From: Excoecaria cochinchinensis
Taxonomy: Eukaryota; Streptophyta; Magnoliopsida; Malpighiales; Euphorbiaceae
Length of the DNA: 64,000 bases
Assembly (NCBI GenBank): GCA_947683425.1
Contig: CANTUQ010000037.1
Span: forward strand, 7,208,501 to 7,272,500
Direction of reading: 5' to 3'
Shown here: in pieces, positions 1 through 11,984 of the stretch
Numbering within the stretch: the first letter of the stretch is position 1
How the letters are laid out: each line of letters begins with the position of its first letter
Notes under the pieces: generated by a model
The model's database searches: none
Seen by the model: the letters and a program-made list of their open reading frames with translations, nothing else
Told to the model about the DNA's origin: nothing
Translations under genes and position numbers: made by a program

Positions 1-264
1 GATTTCACCAATTCTGCCTTCCTACTACCATCCAAACTTGAAAGCTCACGTAAAGGCAAAGGACAAAGATCAAGCACAGTTAGTGGGTTAGAACCATAAA
101 TAAGTTCAAATGGCGAAAAACCAGTGGAAGAATGTATACTCCTATTATAAGCAAATTCAATAAATGGCAAACAATCCTCCCAAGTTTTAAGATTCTTATC
201 CACTATAACACGTAATAAAGTCCCAAAAGTCCTATTCACAACTTCTGTTTGTCCGTCTATTTGA
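1..264 (-). pseudogene. Integrase C-terminal part of the gypsy element
   Basis: The minus strand encodes the part of a retroelement integrase that holds the third catalytic residue: DGQTEVVNRT, then a NLKTWEDCLPFIEFAYN-type stretch and a STGFSPFELIYG-type stretch. These are typical of plant Ty3/gypsy integrases. The reading is continuous with 3212-4162 once the solo LTR at 270-3206 is set aside, so this is one disrupted gene. It runs off the left edge of the window. Confidence 0.85.
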
Positions 265-269
265 GGGTG
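265..269. repeat. Target site duplication (left) of solo LTR
   Basis: The bases gggtg lie immediately before the TG end of the solo LTR and are repeated at 3207-3211 after its CA end. Five base pairs is the usual duplication for Ty3/gypsy integrases. Confidence 0.9.
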
Positions 270-1691
270 TGTGACGCGCGCCGAACCCCGTATCTTCCCG
301 AAGGCCCGCTTTAGGGCTATCAGGAGAGGTTCATTGAAACTTGTAAGGTATTTACAAGTGCGCCTATTTTGGGCAACAAGGAGATTTCATGGAGTCGTCA
401 CCCAATAAAATATTGGGACAGTTCATCTCGTCTCAGTGAGCCTAAGACGGCGCTGCTATGTCCATTTTGGGCAAGCCAGAGGGGTCTTGGAGATCCCATC
501 CTAATAGAATATTAGGAGGGCCATCTTGCCTCGTGGAGCCTAGGACTGTGCAAGTTAAAGCCTTTTTACGGGACACAAGAGGTGTCTTGGAGATCCCATT
601 AAAATGGGTCTCTCGCCTCGTTGAGCCCAAAGACCAGAGATGGTTCGAGACTCCCCATTTATTCATACCTTTGGTTAAGTTTATAATTGAATTTTGAATT
701 TAGTATTTCATCCCATTTCTTATTCAATTTTCATGCAATTTAATTAAATGTGCATGTCAATCACATAATAAAAGCGATAAATAAAATAAATGAAAGCAAA
801 ATAAATTACAACAAAACTAGGGGCGGAATATAACCCCCATTTGTAAATAAAATATAATTCATACATAAATCGGGCTATTTATTAAAATGAGGACGTTGGT
901 CCTCTCATACATAATCAAAGAAAATAATTTTAAAGTGATAATTTATTTTGGATGGAAGAAACTAGGACATTGGTCCCATTTTTATTTAGAAAAACCCAAG
1001 TTTAATAAATAGAAATATTTTTGTGACTTTTTAATTAGCGTGCATAAAAATAAATTTATTATTACAAATTACATAATAATAATAAAATAAACCCAAATGA
1101 AAGCAAAATAATGAAAAAAACAATAAAAAATGAACAACATCCAAATGGTATCTTCAAGTCTCTATGGGCTCCCACTTGGCAAAACCTCACACAAAAAATG
1201 AGTATTGAAAATAAAAACAAATGAAAATGAAGTTAGTAATAAAAAATGAATTAAACATATAACATGAAAATAATTAAATTAAGGCAAACAAAATTGCATC
1301 ATGTATGACAAACCAATTAAAATGACATAATAAAAATATACAATCTAATTAATTAACAATTTAGCATGCATAGAAAAAATAACATGATAATGATAAAATT
1401 CAACATGCATAAACAAGTATAAAATAATGATGATAGAATTTAACATGCATAAAGATATAAAATAATAATGATAATAAAATCCAACACGTATGAAAACATG
1501 GAAATAATAATGATGATGACAACGATAATAAATTATAAAAATAAACAAAACTAATAAAAATAATAATAGTGATGATAGTAATGACAAATAATAATAATAA
1601 TGATAACACTAATCACAATAATAATAGCAAATAATAATAATGATGATAATAATATCAAAGAATATGAATAATCCAATTAAATATGCAAGTA

Positions 1692-1692
<1 letters not shown>

Positions 1693-1769
<77 letters not shown>
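1693..1769. repeat. (AAT)n microsatellite in solo LTR
   Basis: About 77 bp of near-perfect AAT trinucleotides sit in a wider AAT/GAT-rich stretch (about 1340-2110). The related LTR at 59252-62213 has AAT tracts in the equivalent region (60401-60435 and 60546-60617). The tract is therefore an inherited part of this LTR family. Long open frames here are artefacts of the repeat. Confidence 0.9.
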
Positions 1770-1778
<9 letters not shown>

Positions 1779-2814
1779 GGTAATAATAATAGTAAATTAT
1801 AATAATGATGATGATAATAATAATACTAATGATAATAATGATATATGAACAAAAATAATGACAAGAATATGAACAATCAAATATAATAATAATAATAATT
1901 GTAATAACAATAATAAAAATAATAATAACATCACAGAAGATGAACAATCATATAAACATGCAAGAACAATCGGAAATAAAATCAACATGGCATGTTTAAG
2001 GTATGATAATAATAATACCTATAATAATATGGACAATCACATAAGCACATGGTAATAATAATAATGATGATGATAAAAACAATAATAGTAATGATGATAA
2101 CAACATGTGAACAATATAAACAACATGAACAATTAAGTAAAAATAATATGAACAATTAAATAAAAATAATAAAATAGTTCTAAGAGAATTTACATTGTTA
2201 ACTAATCAAATAAAAAACAAAAAACAAGAAATAAGAAGAAAATAATAAGACTAAAAGAATTTACATGTTAACTAGTTAATTAGAAATAAAAAAATTAAAC
2301 TAAAAATTAAACTAAGAAATTAAGTCAAGAATGTTTACCCTCAAAATTTATCTTGATGAAGAGAAGATAAGATCCAATTCCTTGTCTTGTATTGTTGGAA
2401 TAAAATTAGAAAATAAAATATTGAAAGTGAATTTTTACTCAAGAACAAATAATTTATTTATTTGTCTCAAAGCAAAAATTATCAATTGAAAATAAGAAAA
2501 TTTTCAAGAACAAAAATTGTTATTTTTTGCCTTAAGAATTGCTGGAAATTCCTTTAGAAATTGAGAGAATTTGTTCTTGAAAGAAGAAAGAAGAAGAAAA
2601 TAATTTTCTAAAGAAAATCCCCCCCTCAATTCTCACTCAAAAACCCTTTTTATTCCCCTCAAAATTCAGATTTTTTAATTGAGAAATTAAATTAAATTAA
2701 TTCCCATTACTACAAAAAACAACTGAATTTATTGGGTTGAAAGATAAAAGGCTTTTTGAATTAAATTATGCAAAAAAAATGAGTTAAAAAGCATTTAAAA
2801 TGAAGAAGTTATGG

Positions 2815-2965
2815 CAAAAAAAGCCATAAAAGCCAAAACGGGCGAAAATGGGCGCACAAGGGACGGGCTTCCCGCACGCAGGCGCGCGCAACGGGCAATC
2901 CGTCAACGCGCGCTCGCGCTCCGCCTGCGCGCCGGGGCACAGCCGCAGCCCGACACACGCGCGAA
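2815..2965. promoter_or_regulatory. GC/CpG-rich block in LTR, possible U3 promoter region
   Basis: About 150 bp rich in gcgcgc-type sequence stands out in an otherwise very AT-rich LTR. Counted from the element's start at 3206 on the minus strand it lies about 240-390 bp in, which is where U3 control sequence is expected. The related LTR has a GC-rich palindromic block at 61650-61860 in a similar place. The promoter role is inferred from position only. The short open frame across it is not convincing as a gene. Confidence 0.4.
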
Positions 2966-3206
2966 ATTTTTTTTTTTAAATAAAATTCTATAAAAATAGA
3001 ATAATTTAAAAACTAACTTTTATCCCAAAATAATTTTTAAAACATTTTTAAAATATTTCTAAAATACATTTTTCTTCATTACTAACAAATCAAAACGATA
3101 AGGAAATTATCGCTTCAAACTTTCATTTTTTTTGCCTATAAATCGGCACACTTAATTTTATCATTGGGTAATTATGATCAAGGCTACTCGGGACCCGGTG
3201 TCTACA

Positions 3207-3211
3207 GGGTG
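3207..3211. repeat. Target site duplication (right) of solo LTR
   Basis: This is the second copy of gggtg, directly after the CA end of the solo LTR. The interrupted integrase reading frame continues from here. Confidence 0.9.
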
Positions 3212-4478
3212 ACAAGTAGTAGAAAACAACAACTTTGTTCTTAACTTACCCCATAAAACACGCCAAAAATATGAAATGAACTTTGTATCCCTATCTGAAA
3301 CTATGGTGTATGGAATACCATGCAAACGGACTACTTCCTTAAAGAATAGATCAGCTACATGAACAACATCATCACATTTATGACATGCAATAAAATGAGC
3401 CATTTTACTAAACCTATCTACCACAACAAAGATAATGTCCCTACCATGTTTTGTCTTAGGCAAATCAAGCACAAAATCCATGGAAATGTCAGCCCAAGGA
3501 GAATTAGGTACGGGTAAAGGCATATACAACCCATGAGGCATAGATTTAGACTTAGCTTGTTTACATGCAACACATGCATTACACACCTTTTCCACATCTT
3601 TTCGCATGTGAGGCCAAAAAAAATGCTCATTCAAAATGTCATAGGTCTTATGTACCCCAAAATGTCCCATCAATCCCCTACAATGAGATTCTAATACAAG
3701 CAAGCATAGAACATTTAGGTAAACAAAGCTTGCGGTGCTTAAATAAAAATCCATCATGTCTATAGAATTTACTAAGGCTTTATGTTCACATGCATTACAT
3801 ACATTACCAAAATCAGAATCACCATCATATAATTCCTTAATATGCTCAAATCCTAACAACTTATAACTAAGTGTAGAAATCAAAGCATATCTTCTTGATA
3901 ATGCATTATCAACAACATTTTCTTTTCCATGCTTGTATTGAATAATATAGAAAAATGTTTCAATAAATTCAACCCATTTAGCATGCCTTTTGTTCAACTT
4001 ACCTTGTCCCTTCAAATGTTTGAGGGATTCATGATCAGTATGGATGACAAACTCCCTAGGTAAGAGATAATGTTGCCACACGTCCAAGGCTCTAACTAAG
4101 ATATAAAGCTCCTTGTCATAGGTTGAATAATTGAGTTGGGCTCCATGAAGCTTCTCACTCAAATATGCTACTGGTTTCCTTTATTGCATTAGAACAACCC
4201 CAATACCTACACCAGAAGCATCACATTCAATTTTAAAAGTCTTATCAAAATTAGGCAAAGATAAAATAAGAGCAGAACACAACTTCCCTTTCAAATTTTC
4301 AAAAGCCTTTTGCTATGCTTTTCCCCACATAAACCCAACTTCTTTCTTGATTATTTCTGTAAGTGGTGCAGCAATGGTAGAGAAATCCTGCACAAATCGC
4401 CTATAGAAGCTTGCCAAACCATGGAAGCTCCTCACATCCAAAATGGATTTAGGCATTGGCCATTCCTTTATATCCTCC
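3212..4478 (-). pseudogene. Gypsy pol remnant: end of RT, RNase H, integrase
   Basis: The minus strand reads through the end of reverse transcriptase (a RSFHGLASFYRRF motif near 4430), RNase H (LNYSTYDKELY, then HTDHESLKHL near 4030) and integrase. Integrase shows the HHCC zinc-binding start (HFGVHKTYD, then CNACVACK near 3560), the first catalytic Asp (DISMDFVLDLP) and the second (VSDRDTKF). In-frame stops near 4330 and 4180 break the RT/RNase H part. The frame is cut at 3211 by the solo LTR and continues at 1-264. The RT active-site region is missing through a deletion joining this to gag near 4480. Confidence 0.88.
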
Positions 4479-4479
4479 T

Positions 4480-4727
4480 AACTACTAATAGGTCGTCTAC
4501 CCATTTTCCTTCTACCCATGTTCAATTGATCCCAACAAAATAGTGCATTATCCGTAAACTCCACAGCTGTTATCTTCACTTTCTTCTCCTCAGAATACCT
4601 ATTACAATCAAAGATCATTTCAACCTTCCTTTCCCATTTTAAGTACTCTTTAGCATTATTTCTACCTTTAAATAGAGGAATCTTAAGTTTAATGTTACCT
4701 AAATTCCCATCCATTCTCCCACTAGTC
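4480..4727 (-). pseudogene. Gypsy gag fragment
   Basis: About 80 residues show the conserved plant Ty3/gypsy gag core: DGNLGNIKLKIP, then YLKWERKVEMIFDC, then a basic stretch and VEFTDNALFCWDQL. The fragment ends abruptly in a join to the end of RT, so nucleocapsid, protease and most of RT were deleted. Its upstream side abuts the Tat/Ogre-like LTR fragment at 4730. Confidence 0.82.
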
Positions 4728-4729
4728 CC

Positions 4730-5629
4730 ATGTTGTTCTTTTTTATTATTTTTTCATTATTTTGCTTTCATTAGGGTTTATTTTATTATTATTATTATGT
4801 AATTTATAATAATAAATTTATTTTTATGCACGCTAATTAAAAAGTCACAAAAATATTTCTACTTATTAAACTTGGGTTTTTCTAAATAAAAATGGGACCA
4901 ATATCCTAATTTTTTTCTCATCCAAAATAAATTGTCACTTTAAAATTAATTTCTTTAATTATGCATGAGAGGACCAACGTCCTCATCTTTAATAAATAGC
5001 CCATTTTATGCATGAATTGTATTTTATTTACAAATGGGGGGTTGTATTCCGCCCCTAATTTTGTTGTAATGTATTTCATATGCTTTATTTTAAATTCGTT
5101 TTTACTTACCGCTTTATTTATATGTTTGACATACGCGTTAAATTAAATTTCATTAAAATTGAATGAGAAAAAGCATGAAACACTAAATTCAAAACTTGAT
5201 TTTAAACTTATCCAAGGTATGAATAAATGGAAAGTCCCGAACCATTTCTGGTCTTTGGGTTCAACGAGGCGAGAGGACCATTTCAGTGTTCCATTGGAAT
5301 GAGACTTCCAAAACACCTCTTGTGTCCCGTAAAAAGGCTTAATTTACAATTCTAGGCTCCATAGGGTTAGAGGGTCATTCCAATGTTCTATTGGGGTGAT
5401 TGCCTCCAAAATCCCTTTTGGTTTGCCCAAAATGGATATTATGCACCGTCTTATGCTCCCTGAGGCGAGACGAACTTTCCTAATATTTTATTGGGTGGCG
5501 ACTCCATGAAACCTCCTTATTGCCCAAAATAGACGCACTTGTAAATACCTTACAAGTTTTAATGAACCTATCTCGATCGCCGTAAAGGTGGGTTTTTGGG
5601 GCGGACTATGGGGTTCGGCGCGCGTCACA
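4730..5629 (+). mobile_element. Truncated Tat/Ogre-like LTR (second copy)
   Basis: This is close to the reverse complement of 270-1150, the first 880 bp of the solo LTR. It ends in GGCGCGCGTCACA at 5629, the family's LTR terminus. The other two thirds, including the AAT tract and GC-rich block, is missing. It lies between the leader and gag of the minus-strand gypsy element and points the opposite way to the solo LTR. No target duplication can be seen because one end is lost. Confidence 0.82.
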
Positions 5630-6378
5630 GCAGCTCAAATAGATAACAAATGGATAGCACAAATGGCGGTTCAATGATTGCAAAGTAAATCCTTGGTTAA
5701 GTAAGATTAGGATTATAATTCCAATTCCGATATGGATAAGGTTTTTGAAAACCTAAACCTAAAGTAATAAGGATTAATTTTACTAGTCCTTAAAGGATTC
5801 CTAATTCCCAAGCAATATGGATTAATTTTCTCCCACCTATTAGAGGATTTGGATTTGCCCTTTGCTATATTAACTTTCCTTAGCTGAATGTACTCCCTAT
5901 TCTTTTCTCCTTCTATGTTCTTTTGTTTCACATTTTTTTTTCTTCTTTTTTCTCTTTTTTTTTTTTCAATATGAAGGAAATAACAACTAAAGGCTACTAG
6001 ATGTCATTTCCAAGCCCAACGTGATCAAGGTTCAAATTTGATTTTTCTCAAAACGCAAAAACTTCAAAGCGAAAAATGGAGGTCTGAACGTCATTTTTTA
6101 GGTCCGAAAAGGGCGATTACATAAGGCAAACCATTTTAAAGATTGTAGAGCTCGACATTCCCTTTCCGAAAATATCTTATAATAAAGAATTAAACACTCT
6201 ACTCAAAAGTTATGGCAGAAACAAGATTTCACGGTAAAAGGTAAGAAAAGGTTAAATTTAACACACAAAAGCACACAAATCAGAACTTGTCACTACTAAT
6301 TCGGCATAAACATAAAGAATTCAACGCAAAGAAAATACAAACCTAACACTAAGATAAATAAGAATTTACCTTAACTTT
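5630..6378 (-). other. Untranslated leader of the gypsy element
   Basis: This stretch of about 750 bp lies between the primer site and gag and has no supported reading frame. It includes a long pyrimidine tract (about 5930-5970 on the plus strand). It is assigned to the gypsy leader by position only. Confidence 0.5.
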
Positions 6379-6391
6379 GGCTCTGATACCA
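6379..6391 (-). promoter_or_regulatory. Primer binding site, tRNA-iMet type
   Basis: The minus strand reads TGGTATCAGAGCC, the classical plant LTR-retrotransposon primer site complementary to the initiator Met tRNA 3' end. It lies 2 bp from the CA end of an LTR (TG on the plus strand at 6394-6395). This fixes the element's direction as minus. Confidence 0.85.
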
Positions 6392-6393
6392 AA

Positions 6394-7285
6394 TGATGCG
6401 AAGCCCAATAGCTGACGAGCTACAAACCCACACATACAATTCGAATAGCAAATCAAATCAGATAAACACCATCCCTATTGAACCCCCAAATAACTTGTGA
6501 ATGAAAACGCAAATAATCGGGAAATTAGAACCTGAAAAACGCCACAATCAAACAATTGATAAGTTAATCAAATTCTTCATGCAATAGAAAAGAAAGCAAT
6601 CCACTCTCAATCTAAGCAAAGAAAGTCGGCTATACCAAAGAGAATATCATTCAAATATGAAATTCTTAACAAAACATATCCTATTTATAAGGTGGCTAAC
6701 CCTAAGTAACAAATAACCTAAAGAAAATCCTAATAAAGCCTTTAACTAAGGTAGGCAGAATTTCCATGGGCTTAAGCTATCAAATAAGCCTATTTACAAA
6801 GGCTAAACATAACTTAAAATAAAACCCAATAATAATTTTAAAAGAGTTGGCTGAATTTTTCAAGCCCAAAAGAAAAAAGACTAACTAAAACATAACAAGC
6901 GAAAATAAACCCATTTAAAGAAAGCCCAAAACGTCTAGCCCAACTTTACAACTTAAATGAGTCATGTGACTTTTTAAATGAAGCACGTGACTTGTACAAT
7001 TAAAGCCCAAGTTATATAAAATCCAAAAATGAATTAAGTTGGCCGAATTCCATTATAAGCTTCCAAAAGGTTAAGTGCTTTATAAATGCCTCCTTCAAGT
7101 TCTCTTTGACACTTCTCAAAGGCATCTTCATGTAACTCTTGAGTAACAAAGCTTTGCACATAGGTTGTCATAGCCATCTTCAGCTTCTTAACTCGCCCTC
7201 TTGTGATTGGACCACTTGGCATCTTCAAAGGGTCTTTAGTGGATGGTGTTTTGCATGGCTGATCCGTATCATATATGTATTTCAT
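6394..7285 (-). mobile_element. 5' LTR region of the gypsy element, with an ORF remnant
   Basis: The inner end is fixed by the primer site. The outer end is unclear because Tat/Ogre-like LTR sequence begins at about 7286. An open frame at 7034-7285 on the minus strand contains PSGPITRGRVKKLK, a motif I recall from ORF tails near plant gypsy LTRs, followed by a helix-prone segment. It is not a host gene. The LTR may be truncated on its outer side. Confidence 0.5.
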
Positions 7286-7736
7286 TATATCACTATTATG
7301 GATTTCGCGTTTATTTTTTGAATGATTGTAATTATATTTTATTTATCGCTTTATTTATTGCTTTTCTATGTGCTTGTAATGCGTTTTAATTTACTTGTAT
7401 GAATCGTGTGAGAAGAGAGATAAAATAATTGACTCTAAAAACTCAGTCATATAAGATTAACCAAAGGTATAAATAAGAGTGAGGTCCCGAACTTTCTCTA
7501 GTTTAAGACTCCCGAGATTAGATGAGTTTTCCCAATTTCTTGTAAATTGAGTGGTGACTCCAAAATACCTCAAAAGTGCCTAAAGGTTTCATGAGGCTAG
7601 ATGACCATCCCCAATTTCCTATTGGGTGGTGATTCAAAAATGTCTCATGTTACCTAAGATCAAAAGACGCGAACCAATCCCTCGAGCCCTAAAAGCGGGC
7701 TCCTATGAGGGCTTTCCCTGTTCGGCGCGTGTCACA
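7286..7736 (+). mobile_element. Tat/Ogre-like LTR fragment (third copy, diverged)
   Basis: The stretch aligns by eye with the reverse complement of about 59252-59700. Shared blocks include ATAAATAAGAG, the TTTCTTG/AAATTG box, GTGACTCCAAA and the terminus GTTCGGCGCGTGTCACA, ending at 7736. It is more diverged than the other copies. Only the terminal ~450 bp of the LTR is present. Confidence 0.72.
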
Positions 7737-10197
7737 CAGAGTTTTTCTTATACGTGTCCCTATGCCCCTGTTAAGCAATTGCAAAATTTACATTTTTAAT
7801 AAGTAACCACACATCACAACTCCATAACGAAGTCAATGCAATATTAATTTTTTCCATCCACCTCAAATATTCAAATAAAATAGCAAATTCACTAACAGTT
7901 GTGAATCTGTCCTTTCAATTCATATATTGTCAAAAATAAAAATATAACATCTATCTTCCTTCTTCTATGCATATGTTTACAATAACTTCATCATCCAAAA
8001 TTCATCATTCAAGATGGATTACAATTTAGATTCAAAGTTTCAAAAGAAATACCAAAACGAAATATTAAGTCTAGGTATTTATCCTAAAGTAAAGGAACTC
8101 CTCCATATTTCCTAGTAGATTCTTGGCTTACCTTTCAGTCCAAACTTGTGTACCTATGCGCAGAAATAAAAGTCCACGCGCTAAGCATATTGCTTAGTGG
8201 CAACCACTAATTTCACTTTTTCAAACGAAAATCTTACTAATAGGATACAAATGATTTCAGACATGTATAAAAATATAAGCAAATAAGAGCACAAAGCCAA
8301 ATTCCAAGAAATAGATTTTTGCCATATTCCTCATAAGAGATTTTTACTTAATTGTACTAGTAAACCCAGTAGCAGTCTCAATATATTAATCATGGAAGCT
8401 AATAATTAAATTCATTCACAGTATACTCTTAAAACATAATTAATGTCGGTATACAAATATGTGTATTTATAATCTATTGCCCAAAGTAATCCAATGGGAT
8501 TACGTGAGTTAAGTATGCGGGATAAGCAACAGTAACAGTACAGTAGCAATAGATATAACAGTTGCAGTAACAATATTAAATTTTGCAGGTTCTTAATAAC
8601 CTGCAGACTTCTCAGTTATCGATGTAGTTCTCAACTCCCTATGGCTAGCCAACTATACTCTCACCCATGTTTCCTATTGATTACCAAGGGCAACAATAAT
8701 TCCTTAGTCAAATTTATTTATTGTATTCTCATTCACATAGCATAACATAATTAGCAACATCTCCAGTATAGACTGTATTTTTTTTTCATCCATTCTATGC
8801 CACCATATGGCCTTACAATATCATTATTACATAGCCATTCACATTATAACATTATTCTTCAAATTCTTATTTTGTAGAAATACCAAACTCACTTGAAAAA
8901 GTTTTTAAGATTAGCTAACTTGTCATTTACATTCTACCAATGCGTCATTTATAGCATTATTTAGAGTAACATTAGCAATCATGCATATTAAATAATTAGG
9001 TTGATTCTAAGTTTACTGACATTAATAAATTCATACCTTCACTGTAACTTTTATCATTTAACCTCATTTACCTACCAATTACTAAAATTTCATCTTTATT
9101 ATCACAATTATACCTCATGAATTTAGCACTTCAACCTATATAAAATATTTCTACCAAGTCATTCACTTAAATAAGCTATATTATGTCCAATTATTTTTGA
9201 AAACTCAACTAATTTTCATCAAAATCTCATATCAAACACAATTCAGTCTCAAATATAATATATAAAATAAGAAAAGTTGAATTTAGTGGTTGCGAACCTC
9301 AATATTCTGCAAAATAACTTCGATGGCTTCAACTAATTTCCACAAAAGTGAACTTAGGCATCCATTTGTTTTTCTTTCCCTTATTCTTCATATTCTCTTC
9401 TTCTTCTTCACAACATACACACAATATTTCAACAAATAAACTCAATAAATCATGATAATAATGTAAATTAACTTGACTATATTACTTGAAATTGAAAAAT
9501 CTAACTTATTCTAAGTTATAAACACCAAATTCCTATCCCTAACTTGTTTTTCTCCAAATTTGTCCCCCTTATACATATCTCCAAAATTTTAGATTTAGAA
9601 GTTATATAACTCACTCCGAAGTTGCCGTTTGAAGAGGAGGGGGTTGGTGGCTTGATCGGCGGTCGGCGGCTTGATCGGCGGTCGGCGGCAGCAAAGTAGC
9701 ATCAGAATAGAGCTGCAATCCAAAACAAAACGCAACAAAAATGAAAGGAAGAAGTGGGTTGTCATCTCGCGCGAAGAGGAATTGAAAAAGAGGGAGGTCG
9801 GCGACCAGTGGAGGAAGGGACAGAGGGGTGGAGACACGATGGAAGAGGGGAACAGATGGGGGCTGGAATACGAAGGGGTTGATCGGGGTTTGGGCTGCAA
9901 AAACGAGAAGGAAAAGAAAAAGAAAAAGAAGAAGTGAAAGAGGAGAGCCAAAACTACGTCGTTTTGCCTAGTTTAGGGCAGATTTTGTGCCAAATTCCCA
10001 TATAGTTCTTCTTAAATTCATTTTAGCCCCTAGTCAATTTATTTCACCTCCCTTTTATTTTTCTATACCTAATTAAGTTAAATTTCTTATAAAATTCCAA
10101 TCCATTACTATATACAATATGTCCTATTTATTCTTTAATTAAATAAATTTTTATTTTCATGCCCATTTTCTAAATTTACAATATTTTGGACATTACA
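7737..10197. mobile_element. Probable LTR-type repeat, unresolved
   Basis: About 2.5 kb of AT-rich DNA without convincing genes. Its right end reads GGACATTACA (CA at 10196-10197) and abuts a LINE cut mid-domain, as an LTR insertion would leave it. The reverse complement would start TGTAATGTCC. I could not find the left end or a target duplication, so the extent is uncertain. A purine-rich/pyrimidine-rich tract at 9690-9945 gives spurious open frames on both strands. An imperfect palindrome around actacgtcgttttg (about 9952-9966) resembles a motif common in plant LTRs. Confidence 0.35.
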
Positions 10198-10975
10198 GTT
10201 CCAAGCATTTCGAACTACATCAATTAGATGGACATTGTGCAGCCAAGCATTCTCAAACCTAAAATGCTTACTAGTGATAACAGCAAAAGAGGGAAGAGGA
10301 TTTATGAATATAGGTGTATGATCTGAGGAAGAGAGTTCTAGATTACTCACTGAAAATGACGGAAATTTTGAAATCCAGTCAGAGTTAGCAATTGCCCGAT
10401 CCAGCTTTTCTTTTATGACGCCTCCCGACCCATCACCTCTAGACCACATGAATTGGTACCCATTCATACCTAAATCCATCAAATGAGCTTCCTCCATGGC
10501 TACTTTAAATCCCTCCACTAAGCGAGTTGGTTGAGCTAGACCACCTATCTTTTCACGCTGATGAATGATGTCATTGAAATCGCCAACTACACACCAAGGA
10601 AGATCAAACTTTAAGGATAGAGAAACAAGAAAAGACCAAGAAGAACTACGATTATTTCTATTAGGCGCCCTATAAAAGCATGTTAGTCTCTATTTGCCCA
10701 TCTGCTGCACACAAACTTCAATATCAATGCGGTAGTTAGAGAAGTAATCTAGCTTCTGTTTTATTCTTCCACAAAAACGCAAGACCTCTACTTCGGCCTA
10801 TGTGCTCTACAAATAAAAAGCCGATCAAAACCCAAGCTACTCTTTATTCTTTCTAACTTCATCCTACTGCAAATAATTTCTATTAAGAAAATAAAATTGG
10901 GCTTTTTGGTGGAGGCAAGTTCCTTTAGAACCCGAATTGCTTATGGGTTGCTTATCCCATGATAATTCCAACTTA
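10198..10975 (-). pseudogene. LINE ORF2 fragment: endonuclease domain
   Basis: The minus strand encodes an apurinic-type endonuclease of plant LINEs in several broken frames. From upstream down it reads IRVLKELASTKKPNFIFLIE, MKLERIKSSLGFD, PWCVVGDFNDI (catalytic GDFN motif, near 10590), LDLGMNGYQFMWSRG, then EKLDRAIANSDW and SSSDHTPI (SDH motif, near 10310). The ORF stops in FENAWLHN at 10198, where another repeat begins, so reverse transcriptase is lost. Stops near 10690 and 10800 show decay. Confidence 0.85.
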
Positions 10976-11717
10976 TGCAACTCATTATGGTGTGCGGGTC
11001 TGTACTCCAAAACTCGCCTTTTCTATATTTTTTGAATCCAGTTGGGAGTTGGACTTGGGCTTGGATTCTGACCCAGATAAACTACCCACCCCTTCAATAT
11101 CCACTTCCATTCTCCTTCTCTTAGGATTCGTGATAATCACTTCCTCCTTATTTGGTGATAGATTCCCCTCCATCTTATCTTCTTGTTCCCTTATACAGAC
11201 ATCCTTTCCTTTTGAATTCTCCTTTTTTTCCCCCACCGTATTCTCCTCTCCTATCCCATGATTTCCTCCATTTTTCTCCATGAATTTCGGAATTGCCATG
11301 AACAACTTGATCTACCACCATTGCTTCATCGAGAAAAAACATACCAACCGTATGTTGTGCACCCTCTGAAGGACCTTCACATAACCATTGGTTTCCAATG
11401 AAGAGAGCTTGCCTTCTACTCCCTACTCTGATAGATTCATCTAGCTTTCGTGTTAATTCATCTGTTTTTTTGTAATAAAAAATTGGACATTGCTTTTCAT
11501 TGTGCCCCAGCATAGCACATAAAAAATAGACCATGGGTAACCGTTCATATCTAAATTCAATTATAAACCAATCTCCACATGTCTTCTTTATCTTCATCTC
11601 ATTTTTCAGAGGTTTGTTCCTACTTTAACTCTAATCCTCATGAAACTCTTCCAGTTGCCATCAAAGTTCTTATCATCTGCTTCAATAAATTTCCCTATAT
11701 AGTTACCAATATGCTGT
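10976..11717 (-). pseudogene. LINE ORF1 fragment (zinc-knuckle, DUF4283-type)
   Basis: Upstream of the endonuclease, the minus strand encodes the RNA-binding ORF1 protein of plant LINEs. It has GNYIGKFIEADDKNF, FMRIRVKV, then IKKTCGDWFIIEFRYERLPMVYF and a CCHC-like knuckle (C...GHNEKQCP near 11490). The first cysteine of the knuckle appears replaced by Tyr. A charged, low-complexity tail follows (about 10985-11300). The 5' part is removed by the CACTA element beginning at 11718, so the LINE is older than that insertion. Confidence 0.8.
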
Positions 11718-11965
11718 CACTACAAAAAAAAAGAGAAAATAGAGACAAAATTTTAGAGTTGAAAATAATTCCGTCTCTAAATAGAGATAAAAAATAGTTT
11801 TAGAGAGGAAAATGGAATTTTGTCTCTATTTAGAGACGAAAATACTTCCATCTCTAACATCGGTCGCAAATATTTACCTATAGCGACGAAAAATATATGT
11901 AGTCGCTAAAAATGGCGGGATTTATTTCCCTCCTCATTTAGAGACGGGATTTAGAGATATTGGAA
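11718..11965 (+). repeat. CACTA terminal and subterminal repeats
   Basis: The terminal CACTACAAAAAAA is followed by short motifs in both orientations: tagagacaaaa, ccgtctctaaatagaga, tttagagac and tagcgacgaaa/gtcgctaaaa. Such subterminal arrays bind the CACTA accessory protein in En/Spm-type elements. The binding role here is inferred from the family. Confidence 0.8.
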
Positions 11966-11984
11966 ATTGAATACCCCTCTTTGC

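Larger units (their letters stand above)
270..3206 (-). mobile_element. Solo LTR, Tat/Ogre-like, inserted in gypsy integrase
   Basis: This 2,937-bp block starts TGTGACGCGCG and ends GTGTCTACA on the plus strand, so it has TG...CA ends. It is flanked on both sides by gggtg (265-269 and 3207-3211), a perfect 5-bp target duplication, and the host integrase frame resumes cleanly beyond it. No internal coding region is present, which defines a solo LTR left by recombination between two LTRs. It is homologous over its length to the LTR at 59252-62213, with matching terminal blocks, an AAT microsatellite and a GC-rich block. There the LTR is preceded by a polypurine tract on the minus strand, so the element direction is minus. 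Confidence 0.9.
1..7285 (-). mobile_element. Broken Ty3/gypsy LTR retrotransposon (composite, minus strand)
   Basis: Read on the minus strand, the parts lie in the normal order of a Ty3/gypsy element: a 5' LTR region (about 7285-6394), a tRNA-iMet primer site (6391-6379), an untranslated leader, a gag piece (about 4727-4480), the end of reverse transcriptase with RNase H and integrase (4478-3212), and more integrase (269-1). The copy is dead. Gag runs straight into the end of RT, so protease and the RT active site are deleted. A solo LTR interrupts integrase, and a foreign LTR fragment sits between leader and gag. The 3' end lies left of the window. A chromovirus lineage is likely from gag and integrase style, but no chromodomain is visible. 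Confidence 0.8.

Noticed and set aside
1345..1988. Open frames of Ile/Tyr-rich proteins
   Set aside because: They are translations of AAT/GAT microsatellite DNA in the solo LTR. The same holds for 60390-60651.
7034..7285. Possible host gene with a GPITRGRVKKLK motif
   Set aside because: Its position next to a gypsy LTR and the motif point to a retroelement-derived frame.
9595..9951. 118-codon minus-strand frame and 88-codon plus-strand frame
   Set aside because: They overlap on a purine/pyrimidine-rich tract with low-complexity products, in a probable LTR.
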